DNA of 64,000 nt, taken from positions 1 through 64,000 of the forward strand of contig NZ_NSGF01000003.1 in assembly GCF_002294995.1 (NCBI RefSeq), read 5' to 3'. Of the stretch, positions 57,181-64,000 are shown in pieces. The notes under the pieces are model-generated. The model did no database searches and was not told where the DNA came from. It saw only the letters and a program-made list of their open reading frames with translations. Source of the stretch: Mesorhizobium sp. WSM3860. GTDB lineage: Bacteria; Pseudomonadota; Alphaproteobacteria; Rhizobiales; Rhizobiaceae. How positions within the stretch are numbered: position 1 is the first letter of the stretch; each line of letters opens with the position of its first letter. The position numbers and the translations under genes are program-made.

Positions 57181-58698
57181 TCAGTCCGGAAGTCCGGCTT
57201 TGCGGAAGCCATCAACGAAATGCTCGAGCGTCGCGTCATCGCGGAACGGCTCGGTCCAGACCCAGTGGCTGGTCGTGAAATGCGGGTTGGCGATAAGGAA
57301 CATCTCGACCTCAGCGCGCGCCTCTTCGAACCGGCCGAGCTGCGCAAGGCTTGCCGCCAGGAAACGGCGTGAGCTCGTCCGATAGGTCTCGTCCCGGCGC
57401 AGCGTCTCGATGGCGGCTTCGTAGTCGCGGGCTGCGTATTGCGCAGCGCCGAGCGTGAGATAGTACCAACTCGGCGGAAACGGGTTGAGCCGGAACGCCT
57501 TGCGAATGTGCTCGAGGCCTTCCTCGATTCGCCCGGCTAGGACCTCGATATCGGACAATGTCGCCCAGGCGTCGGCCTCGTTCGGGTCGAGCTCGAACGC
57601 CCTGGCAAATTCGGCATCCGACTCGTCAAAGCGATGCTCATAGGCAAGCAGGTTGGCAAGCACCCAGCGGCAGCCGGCGTCGTTGGGGTCGATCGTAACA
57701 GCCTTGCGGGCCAGCTCCAAGGCAATGCTCCGGTTGGGGTCGACGGGCTCGCCCCAATGCACCCATCCCATCCAGTGGTTCATGGCCAGCCAGCGATAGG
57801 CCTCGGCGTATTCCGGATCGAGCGAGACCGCGCGCGTCAGCATCAAATGCGCTTCCCGCGCCGTCTGGGGTGAGTCGTCGATCAGTTTTCGCGCCCGTAC
57901 GCACAGATCGTAAGCCTCGAGATTCTTGGGCCGATTGCGCGGCGGCTGCGTGCGCAGCCGGCCGAGCAGCGCCTCCACGATCTTGGCCGTTACCTCGTCC
58001 TGAACGGCAAAGATATCTTCCAGGCTGCGATCGAAGCGTTCCGCCCACAGATGTTCACCGCTCACCGCGTCGACAAGCTGCGCGTTGATGCGCACACGTC
58101 CCGCCGCGCGTCGTGCGCTGCCTTCGAGCAAGTAGCGCACGCCAAGGTCCTCGGCGATCGCGCGCACATCCATCGCCTTTCCCTTGTAGGCGAAGACCGA
58201 GTTGCGCGCGATGACGAACAGTCCCGCGTTCCTGGACAGGTCGGTGATCAGGTCTTCGGTCAACCCGTCCGCGAAGGATTCCTGCTCGGGATCGTTGCCG
58301 AAATTGACGAAGGGCAGCACGGCTATCGACGGCTTGCCGGGCAGCGGCAAAGGTTTTCGTTTCGCCTCGCCAAGCTGTTCGATGACCCCTGTGAAGCGAT
58401 AGCCGACGCGCGGCACCGTAGCGATCCATTCACCGCCGTCGGCGGCGGGGCCGAGCAGCTTTCTGAGCTGCGCGATCTGGACGGTGAGGTTGCCTTCCTC
58501 GACGGCCGTTCCCGGCCATGCCGCGTCCATCAGCTCGGCCTTGGCCAGGATTTCGCCGGAACGTTCGACGAGCGCGGCAAGCAGCTTCAGCCCGCGATAG
58601 CCGGCGGCCACGGGGACATCGTTCCGAAGCAACGTTCCCGCAGCTGAATCAAGCACGTACGGGCCAAAGGCAAAGCGCGATCCCTGCATGCGGCGCAT
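57181..58698 (-). CDS. winged-helix DNA-binding protein with TPR repeats
   Basis: A 505-residue cytoplasmic regulator-like protein. Residues about 5-105 are an OmpR/CadC-type winged helix (LLNDV...ELMDAAWPGTAVEEGNLTVQIAQLRKLLG, VPRVGYRF). Residues about 120-245 resemble the PSIAVLPFVNFGNDPEQESFADGLTEDLITDLS module seen next to adenylate cyclases. The C-terminal half is TPR repeats (LDPNEADAWATLSDIE and similar). No membrane helix. The genes controlled are unknown. ATG 58698 or 58689 are both possible. Confidence 0.82.
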   Translation of the reverse strand: MRRMQGSRFAFGPYVLDSAAGTLLRNDVPVAAGYRGLKLLAALVERSGEILAKAELMDAAWPGTAVEEGNLTVQIAQLRKLLGPAADGGEWIATVPRVGYRFTGVIEQLGEAKRKPLPLPGKPSIAVLPFVNFGNDPEQESFADGLTEDLITDLSRNAGLFVIARNSVFAYKGKAMDVRAIAEDLGVRYLLEGSARRAAGRVRINAQLVDAVSGEHLWAERFDRSLEDIFAVQDEVTAKIVEALLGRLRTQPPRNRPKNLEAYDLCVRARKLIDDSPQTAREAHLMLTRAVSLDPEYAEAYRWLAMNHWMGWVHWGEPVDPNRSIALELARKAVTIDPNDAGCRWVLANLLAYEHRFDESDAEFARAFELDPNEADAWATLSDIEVLAGRIEEGLEHIRKAFRLNPFPPSWYYLTLGAAQYAARDYEAAIETLRRDETYRTSSRRFLAASLAQLGRFEEARAEVEMFLIANPHFTTSHWVWTEPFRDDATLEHFVDGFRKAGLPD

Positions 58699-58705
58699 CT
58701 ATAGA

Positions 58706-58727
58706 GCAATTCCAGGAAAAGTGTGAG
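58706..58727. repeat. dispersed repeat, family B (copy 4)
   Basis: GCAATTCCAGGAAAAGTGTG at 58706-58725 matches 47970-47988. It lies 8 bp upstream of the wHTH-TPR start codon, so it falls in its leader or promoter. Confidence 0.55.
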
Positions 58728-58899
58728 ACGGGTAGAGCAGTTCGTCATGTCCGATGAACCGCTCAGGCCGATTTGGAAGTTTTGAGAACTATTTGGCCGC
58801 CCTTAATTACGGCGCAGCCCGCATCCTGCAGAATCCAACCTCATTCAGGTGGAAGGCCTCCTACGAAAAGCATGGGGCCGCAAACCATAGGAGGTTGCC

Positions 58900-59127
58900 A
58901 TGAACGACACGTTTGCATCAATCCCGCATCTGGTCGGGCAGGCATCGCGCCGACGCTACAGCCTGAAAAGCCTGCGAGGCATGATCGCAACCCGGCGCGA
59001 GCAGATACGGTTTCGCTGGGATCTCAAGCGAATCTCAGAGGCCAATCCGCATCTGATCGACGACATCGGACTGACGAAAGAGCAGGCCGAGAAAGAGATC
59101 GCCAAGCTGCCCTTCTGGCAGAGATAA
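58900..59127 (+). CDS. DUF1127 domain protein
   Basis: A 75-residue basic protein ending with the DUF1127 motif (DDIGLTKEQAEKEIAKLPFW). Small Arg-rich DUF1127 proteins in alphaproteobacteria affect RNA and phosphate or carbon metabolism. TAGGAGG lies 6 nt before ATG 58900, a very strong ribosome site. It is alone, with wHTH-TPR divergent to the left and an ATPase gene convergent to the right. Confidence 0.85.
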   Translation: MNDTFASIPHLVGQASRRRYSLKSLRGMIATRREQIRFRWDLKRISEANPHLIDDIGLTKEQAEKEIAKLPFWQR

Positions 59128-59376
59128 CGCGGATCTGGCGTCAACGTTGATGCTGGCAGCGCGGAGAGAGCAATATCATCGTCAGTTGCATGCTCGACAC
59201 GACGGCCCGGCAGGCGCTGGTCCTTGATGCTGAGCTGTCGGATCTGCAGTGATCTCGCGGCGAGGGGCACATCGATTAGCTTTATCTCCCTCTGTGCAAT
59301 CCCTATCAGAAAGTCGCATAAGATAGATTATGGAACTCACATATCCAGCGCGACAGGGCTATTTTCGCTGCAGTTC

Positions 59377-59970
59377 TCACGGGCACCGAGCTTCAAAGGC
59401 GTCAACGCGGTCCTTGACGTGTTCGTGGATCCTTGCAGCAGCCTCCGCCGCGCTGATCGCTGTTACATCGATCGTCAGGCTGTTCGGGTGCTTCGGTTGA
59501 AGGACAGCGACTGTCCGGCTGCGGTGGCGCGCGGCTTCCGGATCGATCGATTTGAGACGGTCACGTCGAGTTGGCGACATTACGCGGCGAACCAGTTCGG
59601 CCTCATCGCAAAGTAAGCGTACAGGCACGAAGTGAGCGCGTCGTCGATCCGACGCGTCTTTCAACTGCTGGTAGGACGCCAGGCTTCTCGCGTCTCCTTG
59701 GACGCCGGAGTTCGTGAAGATGAAGTTGGCGGCGGGAGGACAAAGTGTTGCGATGGTGTCCAACACAGCCTGGCGGACCTTCGCGGTCTGCGCCCAGACA
59801 GCATCAGGCAATGTGCTGCGACCGTCATCGGCAAGCAGTGCCAATATAGGATTGTTGATCCAATGATTGTCGATGACCTGGCCGGGAAGTACCGTGCCGA
59901 GTTCCCGGGCGATGGTAAGCTTGCCGACGCCAGGGAAACCAAGCAGCAAAACAAACACATTTTGAACCAT
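59377..59970 (-). CDS. P-loop ATPase, nucleotide or shikimate-kinase-like
   Basis: A 197-residue cytoplasmic P-loop protein. The Walker A is GFPGVGKLT, where Leu takes the usual Ser/Thr place right after Lys, as in a known subfamily of AAA_33-like kinases. A DxD-type region (IDNHWINNPIL) follows, then an R-rich lid (RRVMSPTRRDRLKS). It may phosphorylate a small molecule; the substrate is unknown. To its right end the DNA at 59270-59370 is clearly AT-richer, and it has no operon partner. Confidence 0.78.
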   Translation of the reverse strand: MVQNVFVLLLGFPGVGKLTIARELGTVLPGQVIDNHWINNPILALLADDGRSTLPDAVWAQTAKVRQAVLDTIATLCPPAANFIFTNSGVQGDARSLASYQQLKDASDRRRAHFVPVRLLCDEAELVRRVMSPTRRDRLKSIDPEAARHRSRTVAVLQPKHPNSLTIDVTAISAAEAAARIHEHVKDRVDAFEARCP

Positions 59971-60044
59971 CGATCAGTTTCCGAAGCATCAAAGGGAACC
60001 GGACCGGAGACTAAGCGACTAAGCGCCAAAGCGAACGGGCGTCT

Positions 60045-60866
60045 CTATCGCTCTAACTCGAAAGGAATTTCGATCATCATGCCGTCATAGGCCGGCACCA
60101 CGTGGTCCGGCGTCTCGGCCATCACGGCGGCATAATCCAGCGGCACATGCATGTGCGTCAGCACCGCGTTTTTCGGCGAAAGCTTCTCGATCCAGCCCAG
60201 TGCCTCGGCAAGCGACAGATGGCTCGGATGGGTGTTGTACTGCAGCGCATCGATCACCAACACGTCGAGGCCGCGCAGCCGCTCGGCCGTGGCAGCCGGA
60301 AAGTCGCTTATATCGGGGCAATAGCCGAGCCCGCCCATGCGGAAACCGAGCGAAATGATGTCGCCATGGATCTGCGGCAGCGGCTCAAGGGTGAGGGGAC
60401 CCCCCTCGCCTTCGATCACCACTGGCCTGCCATGGTCTATGAGATGCGGCCTGACGATCGGTGGATAGGAACTGCCCGGAGGCGTCTCGAAGCAGTAGCC
60501 GAACGCCTGGCGCAGCCGCAACATGGTCGGCTGGTCGGCATGGATATCGATACGATGGCGTTGCTCGAGCACGAAGCCGCGCAGATCGTCGATGCCATGA
60601 ATGTGGTCGGCATGCGGATGGGTATAGACCACCGCGTCGATGTGTTTGACCGAAGTGAGCAGCATCTGGGCGCGGAAATCCGGTCCGGTGTCGATGACGA
60701 CGGTGGTGCGGCCACCATTCCCTGCGATCCGCTCGACAAGAGCAGCGGTGCGCATGCGGCGGTTCTTCGGATTGGCCGGATCGCAATTGCCCCAGTCGCC
60801 GGTGATGCGAGGCGTACCGGGCGAGGAGCCGCAGCCGAGAATGGTAAGGCGCAGCCGGTCGCCCAT
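60045..60866 (-). CDS. MBL fold metallo-hydrolase (PhnP-like)
   Basis: A 273-residue metallo-beta-lactamase fold phosphodiesterase. The metal motif is YTHPHADHIHGIDDLR (H-x-H-x-D-H), with further His in the GDIISLG and LTHMHVPLDY segments. Like PhnP it may cleave cyclic phosphates. Its ATG is 1 bp after the tatD stop, so it is the last gene of the holB-metG-tatD run, a conserved order in alphaproteobacteria. Confidence 0.9.
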   Translation of the reverse strand: MGDRLRLTILGCGSSPGTPRITGDWGNCDPANPKNRRMRTAALVERIAGNGGRTTVVIDTGPDFRAQMLLTSVKHIDAVVYTHPHADHIHGIDDLRGFVLEQRHRIDIHADQPTMLRLRQAFGYCFETPPGSSYPPIVRPHLIDHGRPVVIEGEGGPLTLEPLPQIHGDIISLGFRMGGLGYCPDISDFPAATAERLRGLDVLVIDALQYNTHPSHLSLAEALGWIEKLSPKNAVLTHMHVPLDYAAVMAETPDHVVPAYDGMMIEIPFELER

Positions 60867-60867
60867 G

Positions 60868-61662
60868 TCAGGCTGCCGTCACATCCGGGCGCGGCATCTT
60901 GGTGAACAGCCGGAAGACATTCTCGGTGGTGACGTCGGCGATCTCCGCCTCGCTGACGCCGATGGTCTCGGCCAGCACTTTCGCCGTATTCGCGACATAG
61001 GCGGGCTCGTTGCGTTTTCCCCGATGCGGGATTGGCGCAAGATAGGGCGCGTCGGTCTCGACCAGCAGCCGTTCGCGCGGCACGTCTGCGGCGATGGCGC
61101 GCAATTCGGTCGAGTTCTTGAAGGTCAGGATGCCTGAGAAGGAGACATAGCCACCCAGCGCCACGCCGACTTTCGCCAGCTCGCGCCCGGACGAAAAACA
61201 ATGCAGAATGAAGAGGAAAGCGCCCTTCCCTGTCTCCTCCTGAAGAATCGCCGCCATGTCGTCGTCGGCGTCGCGCGAATGGATGACCAGCGGCAGGCCG
61301 GTCCGGCGCGCGGCGGCGATGTGGGTGCGGAAGCCTTGCGCCTGCGCCTCTCGCGGCGCGCGGTCATAGAAATAATCGAGGCCGGCTTCGCCGATCGCCA
61401 CCACCTTGGGATGGCTGGAAAGCCGTACCAGCTCCTCTGCGGTCACATCGAGCTCTTCCGCCGCATTGTGCGGATGAGTACCAACCGAGCAATAGACCTC
61501 ATTGAAAGCTTCGGCAATTTCAAGGATTTGCCGAAAACGCTTCACGCGCGTTGAGATCGTCACCATGCGGCCGATCCCGGCTGCGAGAGCGCGGGCGACG
61601 ATGGCCGCCCGCTCCTCGGCAAAATCCGGAAAATCGAGATGGCAGTGGCTGTCGACAAGCAT
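60868..61662 (-). CDS. tatD: TatD family metal-dependent DNase
   Basis: A 264-residue TIM-barrel hydrolase, probably the YcfH/TatD-type deoxyribonuclease. The metal ligands are in VDSHCHLDF (HxH), GEAGLDY, VIHSRDADD, LHCFSSG and ETDAPYLAP. The start overlaps the metG stop (61660-61664). It probably acts on DNA 3' ends or D-aminoacyl-tRNA-like substrates, as proposed for the family. Confidence 0.93.
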   Translation of the reverse strand: MLVDSHCHLDFPDFAEERAAIVARALAAGIGRMVTISTRVKRFRQILEIAEAFNEVYCSVGTHPHNAAEELDVTAEELVRLSSHPKVVAIGEAGLDYFYDRAPREAQAQGFRTHIAAARRTGLPLVIHSRDADDDMAAILQEETGKGAFLFILHCFSSGRELAKVGVALGGYVSFSGILTFKNSTELRAIAADVPRERLLVETDAPYLAPIPHRGKRNEPAYVANTAKVLAETIGVSEAEIADVTTENVFRLFTKMPRPDVTAA

Positions 61663-63209
61663 CAGGCTTTGGTGTCCTGCTCGACGTAGCGGGGAAACAC
61701 GCCCTCAGGCATCGGCAGCGCTGTGCCGGGCACCAGCGCGTGGTCCGCGTGGACATGCGCGAAATGGCGCTTGTCCGCCGGCACCGCCAGGAGGTCGAGC
61801 AGCTTCGCGGCCGATCCGGGAATGAAGGGCTGGCAAAGCACCGTCACGCGCCGGACAAGCTCGGCCGTCGTCCACAGCACCGTCTCCATGCGCTCCGGAT
61901 CGGTCTTGCGGAGCGCCCAGGGCTCCTGCGACGCGAAGTAGCGGTCGGCGTCGGCCACCACGCCGAAGATCGCCGCCAGCGCCAGATGGATGCCCTGTTC
62001 CGCCATCGCTCTGCGCGCCACCGCAAGCGCCTCCACAGCCTGGTCGAGGATCGCCGTGTCGGCTTCGGTGAGCTCGCCGCGCTTCGGCACCGCGCCGCCG
62101 CAGTTCTTGGCGATCATCGACAGCGAGCGCTGCGCCAGATTGCCGAGGCCGTTGGCGAGATCGGCATTGGTGCGGTTGACGATCGCTTCGTGACTGTAGC
62201 TGCCGTCCTGCCCGAACGGCACCTCCCGCAGGAAGAAATAGCGTACCTGGTCGAGGCCGTAATGCTCGATCATGGCGAACGGATCGACGACATTGCCGAC
62301 CGATTTCGACATCTTCTCGCCGCGGTTGAACAGGAAGCCGTGGGCGAAGACACGCTTCGGCAATTCGATGCCGGCCGCCATCAGGAAAGCCGGCCAGTAG
62401 ACCGCGTGGAAGCGCACGATGTCCTTACCGATGATATGCGTGGCCGGCCAGTAGCGCCATTGCTCGGATTTGGTGTCGGGATAGCCAGCGGCCGTGATGT
62501 AGTTGGTCAATGCGTCGACCCAAACATACATCACATGCTTGTCGTCGCCCGGTACAGGCACGCCCCATTTGAAAGTGGTGCGCGAGATCGACAGATCCTT
62601 CAAGCCGGACTTGACGAAGCTGATCACTTCGTTGCGGCGCTCCGCTGGACCGACGAAGTCGGGCCGGCTCTCATAAAGTGCCAGCAATTTGTCCTGATAG
62701 GCGGACAGCCGGAAAAAATAGCTTTCCTCCTCGTTCCATTCAACCGGCGAGCCAAGCGGCTCGCGGCGCACGCCGTCGTCGCCGAGTGTGGTTTCGCTCT
62801 CGTCGAAATAGGCTTCCTGGCGGACCGAGTACCAGCCGCTGTAGCGATCAAGATAGATGTCGCCATTGGCGGCCATCGCCTTCCAGATCGCTTGGCAGGA
62901 TGCGTAGTGACGTTGTTCGGTCGTGCGGATGAATTCGTCGTTTGAGCCGCCGACTGTCTCGGTCATCAAGCGGAAGATTGCCGAATTGCGGTCGGCGAGC
63001 GCTATCGGCGCGATGCCTTCCTTCTCGGCCGTCTGCTGCATCTTGAGGCCATGCTCGTCGGTGCCCGTGAGGAAGAACACATCCTTGCCGTCGAGACGCT
63101 GGAAGCGGGCCAGAGCGTCGCTGGCGATGACCGTATAGGCATGGCCGATGTGTGGCTTGCCATTCGGATAGAAAATCGGCGTGGTCAGGTAGAATGTTTC
63201 GCGTGACAT
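61662..63209 (-). CDS. metG: methionyl-tRNA synthetase
   Basis: Charges tRNA(Met). The 515-residue product has the HIGH motif ([14 protein letters not shown]) and KMSKS ([10 protein letters not shown]) of class I synthetases. It lacks the C-terminal EMAP/tRNA-binding domain, as in other alphaproteobacterial short MetG. It lies between holB and tatD with a stop/start overlap on the tatD side. A palindromic repeat lies upstream between it and holB. Confidence 0.96.
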   Translation of the reverse strand: MSRETFYLTTPIFYPNGKPHIGHAYTVIASDALARFQRLDGKDVFFLTGTDEHGLKMQQTAEKEGIAPIALADRNSAIFRLMTETVGGSNDEFIRTTEQRHYASCQAIWKAMAANGDIYLDRYSGWYSVRQEAYFDESETTLGDDGVRREPLGSPVEWNEEESYFFRLSAYQDKLLALYESRPDFVGPAERRNEVISFVKSGLKDLSISRTTFKWGVPVPGDDKHVMYVWVDALTNYITAAGYPDTKSEQWRYWPATHIIGKDIVRFHAVYWPAFLMAAGIELPKRVFAHGFLFNRGEKMSKSVGNVVDPFAMIEHYGLDQVRYFFLREVPFGQDGSYSHEAIVNRTNADLANGLGNLAQRSLSMIAKNCGGAVPKRGELTEADTAILDQAVEALAVARRAMAEQGIHLALAAIFGVVADADRYFASQEPWALRKTDPERMETVLWTTAELVRRVTVLCQPFIPGSAAKLLDLLAVPADKRHFAHVHADHALVPGTALPMPEGVFPRYVEQDTKA

Positions 63210-63282
63210 GAATGAACCGTCATGAAGGTCTGAATGTGAGTTGTGGCGGTGGATAAACTATCGGCATGGCGATTGCCATCCC

Positions 63283-63333
63283 GATGCATGCCGCCCAAAA
63301 GTGGTGCCCGATTTTGGGGCAACGGCATGCATC
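63283..63333. repeat. dispersed palindromic repeat, family A (copy 3)
   Basis: The arms GATGCATGCCG and CGGCATGCATC are perfectly complementary over 11 bp; inside, CCCAAAA pairs with TTTTGGG. The whole 51-bp element forms a long hairpin between holB and metG. It has no T run, so it is not a plain terminator. Confidence 0.7.
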
Positions 63334-63343
63334 AAGAAAACCG

Positions 63344-64000
63344 TCACATTCGCATCACAGAATTCAGCCGGTCGATTATGGTCAGGGCGTGCTGCTTCTT
63401 GTCGAGATTGTAGGTCTCTGCCTCAGATATCGTGTTCAGCGCCTCGTGCCAAGCGTCGGACAGCGTTTTGGCCCTGGCGAGCTCGCCGGCTAAAGCCGCT
63501 TCCCTGGCGGCGGCCGACAGAAGATCGAGCGCGCGGCGGTTGAAGATATCGAATTGGATCGCCTGATCGCGGCCGGCAACGGCCTCGGCAAGCCGATGGG
63601 CAGCGGCAATGTCGGGCTTCTGCGCCGTCACCAGCGCGTCGAGCGCGCCGGCGATTTCCAGCCCGCCATACTGGGTAAGCAGGATCGCGTTGCGCGCGCT
63701 GCCCCCTGCCCGCTCGGCCAAAGTGGCGCGCGCCGCGGGATCCACCGGCGGCGGCGGCTCGATGCCTTCCAGCACAGCCATCAATTCGTCAGGCGCGAGA
63801 GGCGTCAGCCGCACCATCTGACAGCGCGACCGGATGGTCGGCAACAGGCTGCCCGGCGCATGCACGATAAGGATGAACAGGGTGCGCGCCGGAGGCTCCT
63901 CGAGATTCTTAAGCAAGGCATTGGCGGCATTGGTGTTCATGTCGTCGGCCGGGTCGACGATGACGACGCGGTAGCTGCCGTCATGCGAGGTCATCGACAG
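63344..64000 (-). CDS. holB: DNA polymerase III subunit delta' (partial)
   Basis: Clamp-loader subunit, cut at its N-terminus by the window edge. The 218 visible residues contain VVIVDPADDMNTNAANALLKNLEEPP (Walker B to the sensor region) and RSRCQMVRLTPL with the SRC motif; the Walker A lies outside. The C-terminal collar domain is complete to the stop at 63344. It heads the run holB-metG-tatD-MBL. Confidence 0.92.
   Translation of the reverse strand: MSMTSHDGSYRVVIVDPADDMNTNAANALLKNLEEPPARTLFILIVHAPGSLLPTIRSRCQMVRLTPLAPDELMAVLEGIEPPPPVDPAARATLAERAGGSARNAILLTQYGGLEIAGALDALVTAQKPDIAAAHRLAEAVAGRDQAIQFDIFNRRALDLLSAAAREAALAGELARAKTLSDAWHEALNTISEAETYNLDKKQHALTIIDRLNSVMRM

Noticed and set aside
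58956..59270. Minus-strand open frame overlapping DUF1127
   Set aside because: Partly antisense to a well supported gene, starts with GTG without a ribosome site, no family resemblance.
59270..59376. AT-richer tract beside the P-loop ATPase gene as a mobile-element scar
   Set aside because: No inverted repeats, target duplications or transposase remnants are visible.

Overview
The window looks like core chromosome of a Mesorhizobium-type alphaproteobacterium (Hyphomicrobiales/Rhizobiales). The evidence is the gene content and order: an RpoN-controlled glnB-glnA pair, the dusB(nifR3)-ntrB-ntrC-ntrY-ntrX-dat-hfq-hflX string, a pdhA-pdhB-pdhC-lpdA-lipA string in which E1 beta carries its own lipoyl domain, a fused ispDF, NtrX without GAFTGA, small DUF1127 and PRC-barrel proteins, high GC, and short palindromic intergenic repeats of rhizobial style. 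I saw no rRNA, tRNA, CRISPR array, insertion sequence, prophage or origin.

Layout. 1-2400: three hairpin terminators, then glnA and glnB on the minus strand behind a sigma-54 promoter. 2395-5924: nnr (metabolite repair) overlapping a secreted Cys-rich protein with a CxxCH motif. 5946-7949: two glycosyltransferases on the minus strand behind a palindrome-marked promoter. 7997-9766: pccB with an odd open frame after its stop. 10163-13674: DEAD-box helicase, membrane-anchored hydrolase, SDR. 13869-17113: tightly packed cysK-alaX-sseA-GNAT. 17114-18645: a broken GFA gene, a DUF1203 gene, and a gene-free stretch with a CRP-like palindrome and two terminators (candidate small RNAs). 18646-20447: alanine dehydrogenase and divergent Lrp-type regulator. 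20538-25057: 5-formyl-THF cyclo-ligase, type II NADH dehydrogenase, a Tat-exported nucleotidase and a small secreted protein. 25313-30218: small membrane protein, Dabb, VOC-kdsA, PRC-barrel, tiny lipoprotein, enolase, FtsB-like protein. 30395-38733: pyruvate dehydrogenase complex with lipoate synthase and a RatA/Coq10 protein. 38746-40442: pncC-ispDF on the minus strand. 40582-50767: nitrogen regulation block through hfq-hflX. 50776-52864: mazG and an aromatic aminotransferase on the minus strand. 53021-57158: ECF sigma/anti-sigma, Bax inhibitor-1, aldose epimerase and small genes. 57181-64000: wHTH-TPR protein, DUF1127, nucleotide-kinase-like ATPase, then the holB-metG-tatD-MBL run on the minus strand; holB is cut by the window edge.

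The themes are nitrogen sensing (GlnB, GlnA, NtrBC, NtrYX), the link between glycolysis and the TCA cycle (Eno, PDH, Lpd, LipA), and RNA regulation (Hfq, HflX, helicase). I found no clear new multi-gene system. The best leads are non-coding: the CRP-like palindrome with flanking terminators at 18176-18515, the hairpin that pairs the pdhA ribosome binding site, two families of dispersed palindromic repeats, and several short genes that ordinary length cut-offs would miss.
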